Shown in pieces: positions 12,701 through 24,572 of a stretch of 64,000 bases of DNA. Within the stretch, counting starts at the first letter, position 1, and each line of letters opens with the position of its first letter. The stretch lies in NCBI GenBank assembly GCA_905183005.1, contig CAJJDO010000023.1:205566-269565 (forward strand), in the 5' to 3' direction. This DNA is from Paramecium pentaurelia (lineage: Eukaryota > Ciliophora > Oligohymenophorea > Peniculida > Parameciidae). Made by a program: the position numbers and the translations under genes. The notes below the pieces were generated by a model. That model saw only the letters and a program-made list of their open reading frames with translations. It had not been told where the DNA came from and made no database searches.

Positions 12701-15106
12701 AAGAGCAGATGAACCAAAATCTGATCCCAAATCTGTTTCCAATCTAACTTTTGCTATAATAGGAAATATAAATCCTAATTTATTTTTGACTAATAGAAAT
12801 CTTCTGTCTGATTTCATTATATTGATTCTTCCTCTCTCAACAAAGTTATCTAAATATTAATCATGTACTTCTGCTATAATATCAGGAATGAAATTATTGA
12901 TAGAATTATTCATTATTTCACTATCTATTGTACATAGAGCATCTCTAAATGTTTTAGTGTAGTTTTTAATGATACCTTTAGTATTTAATAATGTTAAATA
13001 GACAAGAGCAGCTTCTTTATGAAATAGAATTCCATTTATTGAATTTTAAAATTTATAAGCAAATAAAGAATCTATTGCAGGAATTTCAATTTTTCTTTTA
13101 TTGAAATTAATGTACTTATAAAATAAATTTATTAAAATATGACATTATTAAGATAGTGGATTTTAATTAAAAAGTAATTTTAATTATTGTTCTTGATCTG
13201 ATATTAAATTTTATAAGTTAATACCATCAATTATAAGTTATGTAAGATTTTTATTTAATAGAGTTATATACCATTATTTTTACATTTATAAGATTTGACC
13301 AAACTTTTCTTTCCATATATTTATAGATTTAATGTAATTAAAGACTTTAAAGCAATCATATTTTTGATTAGTAATGTTTTTATTTTCTATCATCATTAAA
13401 AAATCATTTTTAACAAGATTTTCAATTGAATTTGTAAACATTTAATCTAATAGATTCATACCAGAATACATATTATTCTTCAATTTGATTATTTCATGAA
13501 ATGCTTTAGTAGGTTATTTTATTACTTTTGATATATATAAGATATAATAAAAGTAACTTTTGAGATATAATTAAGAATTGTTTTTATTCAAACTTAATAA
13601 TTTTAATTCATAATGATATCTTATTAATTCTTTTACATATTATTTAAATTATAATCGAGAGATAAAACGATCATCTTATTATTTGTAACAACGACAAAAA
13701 CAACTTATTGTATTTTCACAATTAATTAGATGATTAGTTGAAAATGAATAAAGATTTAAGTTACTTGGCAATTAATATTTAATTTCATTTAATAAAATTC
13801 CATTTCTACCTAATGCTTCTTAACATTAATTATATATATTCATCATTAAACTATCAAAATTCTTATTTTCATAACTTAAAGTTTAAGTTTTATTTTCTTA
13901 TCTTCTAAGTATTAAATTAGAAATCTAAAATACTAATGGTAATATAATCAATATCAATTCTGAAAAATCTTGGTGTAATCCACCTGCAAAAATGAGTATA
14001 CATAAAATAATTGATAAATAAAGTGAATAAGATTATATTTAAATTTTATTAACTAATTCTTCTTAATATTATGGATTACTATAAGATAATATTAAAATTA
14101 AAATAAGTAGGATTATTTATGTTATCACAATTATCATTTCATCAATTTCTAAATTATCTAAAATAGAAACTACAAAAATCATAATTTCTATTGTTTATGA
14201 TTATAGTATAGTGTGATATGAATAAAAACGAGATAGAAAATCTATCTTTTTGAATGAGAATTAGACATTATGAGTCTCATTCAGTATATAGAATAAGATA
14301 TTAAGTGAGATTACAAAGTAGGTGATGATTAATACTAAAATTTAATAAGAATTTAAATCAGTATCTAAATTCATATTCTAATATTTACTTTAGTTTGATA
14401 ATGTGAATATCTTTCTTAAGCCTAATTGAATAATTGGATAATGAAACAATTATTTGTAAATCTTTGTTCCAAATGATATATAATATTAAGATGCTTATTT
14501 CAAGTTGAGTATGTTATTTGATTCGTTCTAAAATAAAAAGATTATTACTTCTTACTCATTTTATTAAAATGACTAAAACTATTTCCTTAACAGCTATTTC
14601 TTAACTTTGACTCTTTAACAATAATAAAGATGGATAAAACATAAAAAATATAATAATTGTATAGCCAACATTAAAATCAAGAAAATTTCTGACCATATTT
14701 CACTATTATTATAATGAAAGTCAAGGCTATTAATAATTAAATCTAATACTTGATATTCTAAAAGAATTTGTTAAATAAAAAAAGTGGTCTTGCATATATT
14801 TGAAATAGCATAGAAAAGGGATGGCAAATTATATAGTATATCTATGATTAAGAAATTAGTATCAAAGACAAGCTTAAAGATTTATTCCTACTAATTTTAT
14901 TGTAAATCTGGTAAAATTCACATGAGTAAAATAGTTTAATTGGTCTGAGATATTTGAACATGGTCGGATAAATATATTTGTAAGTATCAATTATGATTTT
15001 TAATTAATTTTAAATTACTTTTTTTCTTTGATGACCTTATGGCTTGATAAATAAAATACAGAACCCCATACATTAAACAATTAAAAAAATAAATATATGA
15101 AAACAT
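9702..15106 (-). CDS. Very large membrane protein, Tiny-macrocysts-B-like with PAS-type region
   Basis: A 5.4-kb gene coding for roughly 1,700 residues. The N-terminal quarter has many membrane helices (for example EIFLILMLAIQLLYFLCFIH, ILVLIITYFVISLNILFYIL, LYLSIILCILIFAGGLHQDF). A long soluble part follows, with the signature ALCTIDSEIMNNSINNFIP, then FVERGRINIMKSDRRFLLVK and LGFIFPIIAKVR. This is the block seen in PAS-containing TmcB-like proteins of ciliates. The C-terminus again has helices (FIFGLILYIILIIIS) and ends LIPLEVLCENANILQQLIRN. The family is abundant in ciliates and thought to be sensory, but its ligand is unknown. The first exon is uncertain: candidate ATGs lie at 15,106 and about 15,141. 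Confidence 0.75.
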
Positions 15107-15892
15107 GTCTTTTGTAATTAATCAAACTAATCTTTTTACATATATATTATCAAATTAACTAGCATAGTAGAAACTTAATTTAAACATAAATAAGAATTCT
15201 CATACTCTTTAAACTTTGAAAAATAATTAATGAATAATATTAGTTAAAATAATATTTGATGTTTTATATACAATTAATCAATACATTAAATAATTCTTGT
15301 AGGATAACTACTTTAAGTAAAAGAGATATATCATTATAGTAATAAGTTGTTAGAAATAATTATTAATTTTTTTAATGTATTTTTTAATATGTTGGATATT
15401 TAAGCAAAAGCCAACAAAGAAATTAATGTATGAAAGTAATGGAAATACCAAGAATGCATTTTACTTTCTTTATCAAATTTATTGATTCGAATTTATAACT
15501 TACAAAAATCAAATAAGGAATATGGAGAACTTAGTGTTAATTATATTTACATTTAAGTTAATATCTGCTTAATTTGATTATGTTTCAATCAAAATTTCAT
15601 AAATTAATAATTACAATTTATGTAATTTATATTTTTATATAGAAGAAAAATTAAAGTATATAAAATAATTAAACATTAAGGATAAATGGAATGATCTTTT
15701 TCATTTTATAATTTTACTGTAATTCTTGAATTAATATATTCAATTGTTTTGATTATGAATAATATATTTATAAATAATAGAGATATAATCTAATAACAGA
15801 ACTTAATGATTAATAGTGATAATAGTATTTATTTAATTTGTATAAAAACTTGTAAATAATTGTGAAAATATCAATATAAAATTATTTATTTA
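15107..15892. other. Intergenic AT-rich region
   Basis: This 786-bp spacer separates the divergent TmcB-like gene and the RCE1 gene. Around 15,388-15,560 there is a short exon-like stretch (ATG near 15,390, MLDIQAKANKEIN) that I could not extend through a plausible intron, so I do not call a gene. The rest is AT-rich without visible structure. Confidence 0.5.
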
Positions 15893-16782
15893 ATGTAAAT
15901 ACCTTTACTATACACTTTTATGTTTATTTCAAGTGTCTATGCCTGGAAATAAATAAAAAGATATTTTAAAATGAGAAGTAATGCTAAACTTAAGACCTTA
16001 ATTGTTGCTATTTCAGTCTTATTGATGATTTTAAATCAAAGATTTTTAATTGGCAATTGTTCATCCATTATGGAATGCATTTATATAAATGTAAATTTGA
16101 ATTCAATCTTATACCCTTTGATTTGTAATACATTTTTATTCTTGGGTCCAATATACAATTCAATTTTGGAGAAATATCTCAAAAATGAAGGATTTGTAAA
16201 TAAATTTAATGAAAATCCGTTTAAAGATGATAGAATGTTAATAAGAATAGTATTGGTATAATAATTTTGTTAATAATAAAGGCTCCACTTTTAGAAGAGA
16301 TTACATTTAGAGCATTATTTTATTAAAATGCAGAAAATTAGTATTAATATCGTTTATTATCTTCAATTTTATTTTCGCTTGCTCATTCACATAAATTCTT
16401 CTCATTTTTTAAAAAAGAAAGAAAATTTAGGAGTTTATATAATTATAAAGAAACAAATAAAATTTAAAATTTTAAGACATGTTTCACTAAAGCACTTTTA
16501 ACAACCTGTATTAAAATCATAGTTTAATTTAATAGTATTTATTTTAATGTTCACATTTATATTTGGATTTTATGCTGCAACAGTTTTTCTGAAGACTCGT
16601 TCATTAATTAGTGTAATCTTGCTTCATTCTTATTGTAATTATTTAGGATTTCCAAAACTTAAATAGATTTTTAGTAATACAAAAGTAAATATTATCAAAA
16701 GTATTAATTAATTATGTTATTTTTAGTTTTGGTTGTTTATTTTATTGGATTAGTGTTCTTCTATTATTTTATAACTATGTGA
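15893..16782 (+). CDS. RCE1: CAAX prenyl protease 2 (RCE1)
   Basis: About 270 residues after removal of introns. A run of membrane helices leads to APLLEEITFRALFYQ, the EExxxR glutamate-dependent intramembrane protease motif. FSLAHSHKFF and then SVILLHSYCNYLGFPK follow, which supply the conserved histidines and the HxxxN element of the ABI/CAAX family. The enzyme removes the last three residues of prenylated CAAX proteins at the ER membrane. A 26-nt intron (16256..16281, AAG acceptor) separates the N-terminal half from the catalytic glutamates, and another of about 43 nt lies near 16,690. The start was chosen at the upstream ATG (MQIPLLYTFMFISS) because TGA blocks the frame just before it. 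Confidence 0.88.
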
Positions 16783-16869
16783 TTGATTTTTTATATGAAA
16801 AATATGATTCATGTTTATTTTTAATTGGAGAAAATAATAATAAATTTTATCCTTTAATATTAATTTAAC

Positions 16870-17881
16870 ATGGAAATTGAGGATTGGGAAAAAAGATCTG
16901 AAAACACACCACTTAAAGTACACATGATTGGTATTAATTTAAGAAAATTTTAAGCTGGTTGCTTAGCAGGATTGATTGAACATATATCAATGTTACCATT
17001 GGATAATGTGAAAGTATAGTATTAACTATAAAATCTAGACTCATCTTTAAGTACTCCCGGATTCAAAGTTCTCGAAAACATTTATATCATTGAGGTATAA
17101 ACTAAACCAAATTTTAGGAAATAAGGATTAAAGACATTTTTTAATGGATATGGAGCAGTAACAGCAGGTTGTATGCCTGCTCATGCATTTTATTTCAGTA
17201 GTTATGAGGTATAAGTAAATAAGATATTTAAGATTTTGAAAACTCTTCTTGATGTTAATGATGAAAATATCCATGCTTATGCTTTTGCATTTATTGGAGC
17301 AGTATCAACTTTATGGCATGATCTAATCATGGTACCCTTTGATGGTATGGCTATTATTAAATTTCAGTTATAAAATAAAGATAGCAAATCTAAGAGAAGT
17401 GTTTCAAAAAAACAGTGAAAACAGTCTTAAAGTAAGAAGGACTGATCGCATTTTATCGAAGTTTTCCAATTACTTATGTATTTTAATTAACTAAATTTAG
17501 TTAATGTCTGCCCCTTATTAAGCCATATTTTTTGCTGCCAATGAAACTATTAAGACTTTAATGTTTAAGAAATCAGAACATAATTTTATTAGTCATTTTT
17601 GTTGTGCAGCTATGGCAGGATGTGCAGCTGTTTGTGTTATGAATCCATTAGATGTTGTCAAAACCAAATTTCAGACTTAGAGTTGGCATCTAAACTCTTC
17701 CTTGGTGAAATATAGTACTTTCTTAGGAACCATTAAAATAATTTTGAAAGAAGAGGGTTATCTCGGTTTTTATAAAGGATTATTACCAAGATTATGTATG
17801 TAAACTATGTCTGGAGCTACAGCATGGGCAAGTTATGAATTCATTAAAAGAAAATTACTTCCTCTTTCAGTTGTTAATTGA
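16870..17881 (+). CDS. Mitochondrial carrier family protein, mitoferrin-like
   Basis: About 320 residues with the three tandem repeats of SLC25 carriers. The signatures are PLDNVKVQYQ (repeat 1), PFDVIKQRQQ (repeat 2) and PLDVVKTKFQTQ (repeat 3), with matching GLKTFFNGYG, GLIAFYRSFP and GYLGFYKGLLPR. Two introns are needed: GTATGGCTATTATTAAATTTCAG just after the second PFD, and a 23-nt one after ITY. Without the first one the gene looks frameshifted, but it is intact. The PFDVIKQR motif and gene length point to the mitoferrin branch (iron import into mitochondria); the exact substrate is an inference. It lies 87 bp downstream of RCE1, on the same strand. Confidence 0.9.
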
Positions 17882-17932
17882 TTTATTCTTAATTGTACAA
17901 TATAATTTAGTATTTATAAATAAATATATACA

Positions 17933-19017
17933 TCAAAATCGATCATTTTATTCATTGTCATTTTTGATGATAAAATTATTACTATTATATTATAGAACTT
18001 AATCTTCAACTTTTTAATATTTATTAAGATAACATTGTGCAATTCTCATACCCATAGAAACTGATCCCAAATACATTAATCCAATTTACCATGTAAATTA
18101 AGGAAACAAAGCTAATCCAACTAAAGGACAAATACCAGTCATTCCCCATCCAAATCCAAATAAAGAAGCTCCTACCAAAAGAACATTAGTAACTTTATTT
18201 GTTGGAGGATATTAAAATTCTACATCAAAAATAGGTTTCTTCATTAGTCTAAATCCAAAAAAACATGCAATATTTGCACCTAAAATAACAAATAAAAATT
18301 ATGGATTCCACTATTATAAAGAAAGAAAACTCAATATAGTTGTTCTTTTAATCATCCCTGAAAATACTACTCCAACTCCTAATAATAATCCAACAGGTAT
18401 CCCTACTATAGTATCAATTAATTATTCTTTGTTTAAATATGCACCCAATAGAGATGCTGACAATAATACTAAACTTAATCCAATCATTATAATTGAAACA
18501 TAATTATAATTGTATTTCTCTTCCCCATCTTCTTTGTGCTCACTCATAGTAATAAAACAACTTAACACTCCAAATAGTATAAATAAACCAAAAGCCACAA
18601 ATGAACGTATAGATATCCTTGCAAGACCACAAAATCCATGACCTGTTGTGCAGCCATTACACAATTTAGCTCCACAACCTATTAATAAACCACTAATTCC
18701 TGCAATAGTGTAAGATAGACTAGTAATTTAATATATTTCATTAAAAGCCAAAGATGAACTTGTCATAATGCTCTCATCTCTATAAATAATGTTATATAAT
18801 ACCCAAAAATCTAATACATCAGTCCAGTTGAAAACACTAATGAAGTAAGAATAGATAATTTCCAATAAAATTCATCCCAATTAAATGTAATTACACCATA
18901 ATAAATACCACTAATTCCAGTTATCCTTCCTTTTGTGATGTAATGTATACTACATGCGACTCCAATCATGATTCCTCCAATCAAACTCAAGAATAAATCA
19001 CTAATATTTATTATCAT
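17933..19017 (-). CDS. YeeE/YedE (DUF395) family membrane transporter
   Basis: About 340 residues with around nine membrane helices. Two family signatures are clear: GCGAKLCNGCTTGHGFCGLA, and GWGMTGICPLVGLAL near the C-terminus. These are the paired Cys-containing repeats of YeeE/YedE proteins, whose characterised bacterial member TsuA imports thiosulfate. The start MIINISDLFLSLIGG is directly open. One intron of 23 nt joins GLMYQIFG to DESIMTSSSLAFNEIYQ. The family is mainly bacterial and scattered in eukaryotes. The gene has native codon use and an intron, so any transfer would be old. The substrate (a reduced sulfur compound) is inferred from family only. Confidence 0.88.
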
Positions 19018-19036
19018 TAAAATATTATATTAATAT

Positions 19037-19513
19037 TCAAACATATTTAGAGGCAATAAAACCATCCTCATAGAACCCTAATTTTTCATATAAACCTTTT
19101 GTTTCCTTCTTACAATATAATTCCAATAATATTTCTTTATTTTAATCTCCATTTCCATCATCTGTCTTTTTTACAAGATCTTTCACATCTTATTTTATTA
19201 TTTCCAACAATTCTCTTATAAAACCTTTTCCTCTATAATTTGGATGAGTTACAACATTTTCAATATAATATTTATTCTCAAAGATATTCTATTCAATAAC
19301 TAAACTTATTGTAGAAGCAATCATCTTTGCTTAAAAATCTTCAACTACATATACAAATCCAGGATAATTGTTATAAATTTCCTTAAATTTCTCAAATGGA
19401 AGGTCTGGTGTCTTTGTTAAATAAGATAAACAATGGAGAAATCCTTTTTCATAATCTTGTAGCTCAAGTTTTCTGTAGATAAATTATTATTGAATTTATG
19501 TTTAATTATCCAT
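19037..19513 (-). CDS. GNA1: Glucosamine-6-phosphate N-acetyltransferase (GNAT fold)
   Basis: 158 residues, intronless in this reading, starting MDNQTQIQQQFIYRKLE. The GNAT acetyl-CoA loop is seen as VVTHPNYRGKGFIRELLE, preceded by IASTISLVIEQNIFENKYYI and followed by the C-terminal KGLYEKLGFYEDGFIASKYV. This arrangement and length match eukaryotic GNA1, which acetylates glucosamine-6-phosphate on the route to UDP-GlcNAc. The gene ends only 20 bp before the start codon of the YeeE/YedE gene on the same strand. Confidence is high for the fold and good for the specific enzyme. Confidence 0.85.
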
Positions 19514-19594
19514 AAAATATTACAATATTAATAAATCCTTAGGAAATATTAACCAATTTAATTTGAATAAATTTAAATTAATTTTATAACGAAT

Positions 19595-20468
19595 ATGCTT
19601 TAAACAATATAACTATGGAAGAAAGTGAAAACTAATTTGCAATCAAGATTTTCTAATGTAAAAAATACATTTGATTCAATTGATACAAAAAATAATGGAA
19701 CAATTGATATAGAAGAATTGACTTTTGAACTCCAAACTAATCATGGTATTACCTCTAATAAGTATTATTTTTTAATTATCTAGTTAAATCATGTAAATCT
19801 TTAATTTACTAAATATATCCAAAAGTTAAGAGATTACAAGAGAAGAATTTGAAAAATTATGGATGTCTGATGTGACATAATTATCAAAGGAAGAAAAAGA
19901 ACTTGAAAAACAACCAATTAAATCATATTTAAAACCTCAATAATCATCTATACTCTAAAAATCTGGATCTTCTTAATAATTCTCTAATCTCTTTGATAGT
20001 TACAAATCAAATAATTCTCCTACTAAATATATTAATATTTAAGGTGATTTTACAATCAATTAATTTAATACTCCTCCTCTATTAGATAAGACAGCTTCTC
20101 CATTAAAAGTTATTTCACCTCCTAAATAAGATTAATATCCAAAAAGTAAATTAGAAGTAAAAGATGATAAATTTAGAGATATGTAAAGATAAATTTCTAA
20201 TTTATTTAATTGTAAAACTGAGTAACCAAATACAACACCACTATTAAAATAAAATTTTGATGGTTTTTTACATACAATTAAATTAGGGGGTAGTAAGAAA
20301 TCTAATATAAATATATCATCTAAAACTAAATCACCATTGTTATCAAATCAAATTTCATTATAAAATTATGCATTTTAATTTAATGACATGAAGATGCAAT
20401 TCAATTCAAAGTACAATGGTGAAAAGATAAACAATAATGTGAAAAACTTTATTTATAATAAAAAATGA
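19595..20468 (+). CDS. EF-hand domain protein
   Basis: About 280 residues, starting MLQTIQLWKKVKTNLQSRF. Near residues 28-45 a canonical EF-hand loop is visible: FDSIDTKNNGTIDIEELTF, with Asp/Asn at positions 1, 3 and 5 and Glu at 12. After a 22-nt intron comes a second helix pair (ISKSQEITREEFEKLWMSDV) in which the loop is degraded. The remaining two thirds are disordered, rich in Ser/Pro/Gln/Lys (SPLKVISPPKQDQYPKS), and end in a basic tail. It probably binds one Ca2+ and acts as a sensor or anchor; the partner is unknown. Confidence 0.78.
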
Positions 20469-21081
20469 TAATTTATTATTAATTAAATTTAATCTAAAAA
20501 TTACACTTTAATTTCTTTTGCTTTCTTACATCAAAAAATTAGATAAAATATATTATAAATTATTAAGATTAAATAATTAAATTTATTATTAATAAATTGA
20601 TAAAATCTGAAATACTTTTTTTTAATAGATTAAAGAAAATTAATTATTTTATTTAACAAAAGATCTTGCTTTCATTTATATAAATATTAAAATTCACAAA
20701 TTATATTAGCATAATAACTTATCTTTATGAGATCATACTCATTAAATAATTATTCAATTTTTATTTTTATTAAATAGTAGAATTGATTCTTATCTTAATT
20801 AATTAATAAAAATCTTTATAATATTTACTCTAGCAATTAATAGATTTAATAATAATTAGAATTAATATATTTTATATATTTAATTCTGAGAATCAAAAAT
20901 TTTATAGAATCTAAAAAATTATAATTTTAAGGTGTCATATAATTTATACATAGAAAATTAATCATTTCAATCTATTTATTCTTAGAATATAATTGATAAT
21001 TGTATTAAATCTAAATAATCACCATAATGAATTTGAAGAATAATTGTATTTAATAATTGTTTTAACTTATTATAAATATAT
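20469..21081. other. Intergenic AT-rich region
   Basis: This 613-bp spacer lies between two plus-strand genes. It is almost entirely A/T with short direct A/T repeats. I see no coding frame, tRNA or strong stem, so it probably holds a 3' end followed by a promoter. Confidence 0.55.
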
Positions 21082-22161
21082 ATGAATCACCAAAACAACA
21101 GGAGTTACTATTAATTAAACACATCTAACATATTATCAACAAAAAGAGTTCCAAGCTTGACACCTCCTAAAAATTATCATAATAGTAACTCTAAAGATAA
21201 AATGTATTGAAATAATTGTTGAATTAGAACTAAATAAATTAAAGATAAGGCTGCAAATAGTATATTAAAAGCAGAAGGATTAAATTTTCCAATTCAAAAT
21301 GCATTGTTTTTATAGCAATAAAATACAATTTTATCAGCTCGAAAAGCTACAATAAATTTGAGTGAGAGTTCTGATAAACTTAGAAAAACATCACCCAATT
21401 AAAAGTATTATATTAAACTATTTAAGATCTCCAAATAACCCTAGATTGTCGACTATGTAAAAGAATAAATAAATCAGCATCTCGTAATCTTAATAAGCAA
21501 TTGCTTAGGTCTTAGCTAAAATGTAAGAAAATGATAATATATCTTACATCAACAAATAATGTATTATAAATAGATTGAATTAGTGTACTAAATTCCAGAA
21601 ATAGAATCAACTTAGAAGAGCACTATCAATAGTAGAGAATACACTAACTCATCTAAACATAAGACTGAGGATTATTAAAAATTATTGAAGGAGAACTTGA
21701 TACTTCAAAAGAAAGTATGCAAATTAGAATAAAAGGTATTTATTTAGATATATTAGATTTTGGAATTGTAATAACTTAATTAATAATTATTAAATTTATC
21801 AAAGTCATGTGATTGTCACTTATCACAAATAAGTGAATTAGAATAAGGAATTTATAATATTAATTAAATTTAAGATATAGTGAATCCTTTATAAATGTAA
21901 AATGTAGATCATTTAAATATATAATCAAGAGGAGAACAATAAAAAAAGAGATCATCTTATTGTTAAGAATATTCAGATATAAAACCTTAAAATTTATTTG
22001 ATTATCAAAATTCGAACCTAATAATTGAATAACTAATTGAACAATATCAAATAAATGCATAAGAATTGGCAGTATTCAAAGGTTTAACAAAAGTGATGGA
22101 ACAAAAGAGTTTGCCTATTCCTTCAGTACTTAAAACATTATCTTTAGTTATTAATAAATGA
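21082..22161 (+). CDS. Coiled-coil protein of unknown function
   Basis: The gene opens MNHQNNRSYYQLNTSNIL with a basic, Ser/Asn-rich head, followed by a 24-nt intron. The middle has charged helices (KDKAANSILKAEGLNF, then QAIAQVLAKMQEN). After an intron of about 21 nt near 21,740 there are cysteine-bearing heptads (SKSCDCHLSQISELEQGI). The C-terminus reads FKGLTKVMEQKSLPIPS before TGA. At least three introns are required and the exon border around 21,480 is uncertain. No known domain is seen. Confidence 0.55.
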
Positions 22162-22379
22162 ACTTTATATAAATATTTTAATTAATTGAAATCATTTCTA
22201 AATTATTTAGTATTTATTAATATTTTCAATAGATAATAATAATAAAAAAATAAAAAATATTGATAAATTTTTTAATAAGTAAAAATTATAGATAAGAATA
22301 TATCATATATAATTTGATTTAAGTAATGAAAATAAATTATATGAATTTAATTATTAATATATATATAATAAAATTAATT

Positions 22380-24533
22380 TCACTATTATAGTTTATTTCT
22401 CCACCATCTCCCAGAAAAAACTTATCCATTCGCTTTTATATACTTTCCTGGACCACTTACTAAATCTTAAAGGAAATTGCCTTCAAATTTATCACCATTA
22501 GATAAAAATAAAGTTCCTTATCCTTCTTTATTATCCTCATGGAATTATCCAAAATATTTAGTCCAATATCTAAAATTTATTTATAAAGTACATACTCTCC
22601 AACTTAATCAAAATCTCCATAATCAAAATCACTAAATAACATTTATGGTTCCTCATTGTACAATGTACCTTTACCTTAAAATTTATCATTTACCCACTAT
22701 CCTTCATATGCAGGTTTACCTGATGCATAAAATAATGTTCCTAAAATAGAATAAATGTATAATATTACCTATTCCATGCATTTTATTTTCAAACCATTGA
22801 CCTTCATATACTCCTCCATTATCTTAATAAAAAAATGTACCATATCCATGTCTCATTCCATTTAATTTTTCACCATCATATTTGGATCCATTTGCATATA
22901 CTTCTATAACTTTTTCAGGTTATACTGATAGATGTTCTAAAGTTTTCTTGAAATCATTCTAATAATTAATGAGTTTCTCTTGATTGCTTAAATTTCTATC
23001 ATATAAATAATCATATTTATAATTATTCTATGAATTATTCATTTACATATTATAATCCATTTTATATGATTCATAAGTAACAGGTAAATTTGATTTGGAT
23101 TATTAGATATGTTAGAATTGTTAATATTATTAAGAAGTTTCAAAAGATGTAATTGGCATTACATTTTCTTATTAATCAGGTTCATGAGTAATATCTAGAA
23201 ATTAATCCATTCCAATTTGATTTCCTATATTATGATCAATTTCAGATGGTTCAGCAATTTAATCAGATAAGGGCAACTAATAATAATATATCAAATTTTT
23301 ATTACTATTTTAATATGATCACATATATCTGGTCTCAATTCTTATACTCCATTACGTTCAACATAAATGGATTAATTTACTTATTGAGATTATTTTAATT
23401 GTTAAGATTTCTAAATCTAACTATTCCTTATAGATTAAGTAGATTATTATATATTAAATTTAGCACTCTATTCTGAATGCATAATTATTTAAGGTGTTTA
23501 TAATGGTTATTGAATTGAGAAACTCTCCACTGCCTATTCATAAGCTTATACTTGAATAATGGGAACTTTCTTTGATTATATTATTTATTCTTCTTCATAA
23601 TATTGTTACTGGGGAGATTGAGGAGTAGAAATTCCTTATAATACCTATTTTAATTGTATGAAATCTGGTCTTTAGTCTTCATTTAAGAGTAACATTTCTC
23701 TTAGTACTTAAATGTATGAGGATGAGAAAGAGGGTTCTATTTATTATAATCTACGCTAGACTTATTAATGTAAAACTTTTGATCTTGGAATATCATAACA
23801 ATCATCACAATTATTAAGAGTTGAGAGATGGAGCATTGTCATTCCTAATGAATATACATCACTTTTATAAGGATTGTGCTATGGTTGCATTTCATCGTTC
23901 AAAGATTGCATCAACTGTGGACTCAAATAGTTCTAATTGATTTATTTCAATTCGTCTTACACCACTAATTGAAATGAACTCAATACTCCACTCACAGTAG
24001 GATCAGTCAATTTAACAAATGGATATTATTCTAAATAAGATATAGTCTCTGGTCGTATAGCTTAATGAGTAATATTTTAAAATTGCAAAATGAACAATCC
24101 TTCAATACATCCTTTTAGAATTTACATTAATTCTTATTCTTTGAACTATTGTTTCTTAGCTAATTTTTGTTCTATGATATCATATAAACATAATGGTATA
24201 TATTCTAACAAAATGTAAATTTTAAAAAATTGACCACAGAATTAACTATCTTCATGATAATATAGCTCTAGATAATGTTATGCAAACTTTAATACTAGTA
24301 ACATTAATGATGTGTTCGTATGTGTTACTTTCTTTCTTTTCCAACATTACTTTAAGTTTCTTGAATTTATCTTCATCTGTTAAATTGATCTCCTTCTAAA
24401 ATGCATCTTGTTTTGTCTGTTTCTATTTCACTAATCGACCTTCCCCATATCTTGGATCATCTTTGATATTACGAACCACCATATAATTAGCATGTAAGGC
24501 TTTAATGCTTGCGTTACTATCTGAATTCCCCAT
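22380..24533 (-). CDS. Pseudokinase with C-terminal MORN repeats
   Basis: The protein starts MGNSDSNASIKALHANYM. It has a kinase-like lobe: LLEYIPLCLYDIIEQKLAK, then ITHQAIRPETISYLEQ at the catalytic-loop position, KLTDPTVSG in place of DFG, and YKSDVYSLGMTMLHLST (helix F, intact). The catalytic Asp and Asn of HRDxKxxN are replaced, and no glycine loop or VAIK lysine is seen, so it is probably inactive. After a Gln/Pro linker come MORN-type repeats with the YxGxxxxGxxxGxG pattern, ending DLVSGPGKYIKANGQVFSG. MORN repeats usually bind membranes or form rigid scaffolds. Kinase-MORN fusions are a ciliate theme. One intron is visible at about 22,745. Confidence 0.78.
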
Positions 24534-24572
24534 TTCAAAATTTATTTATATTATTTGATATAATTTAATAAA

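Noticed and set aside
17395..17425. Apparent frameshift in the mitochondrial carrier at a run of seven A
   Set aside because: Removing the intron GTATGGCTATTATTAAATTTCAG upstream puts the next exon in frame as PFDVIKQRQQ, the expected carrier signature. The gene is intact.
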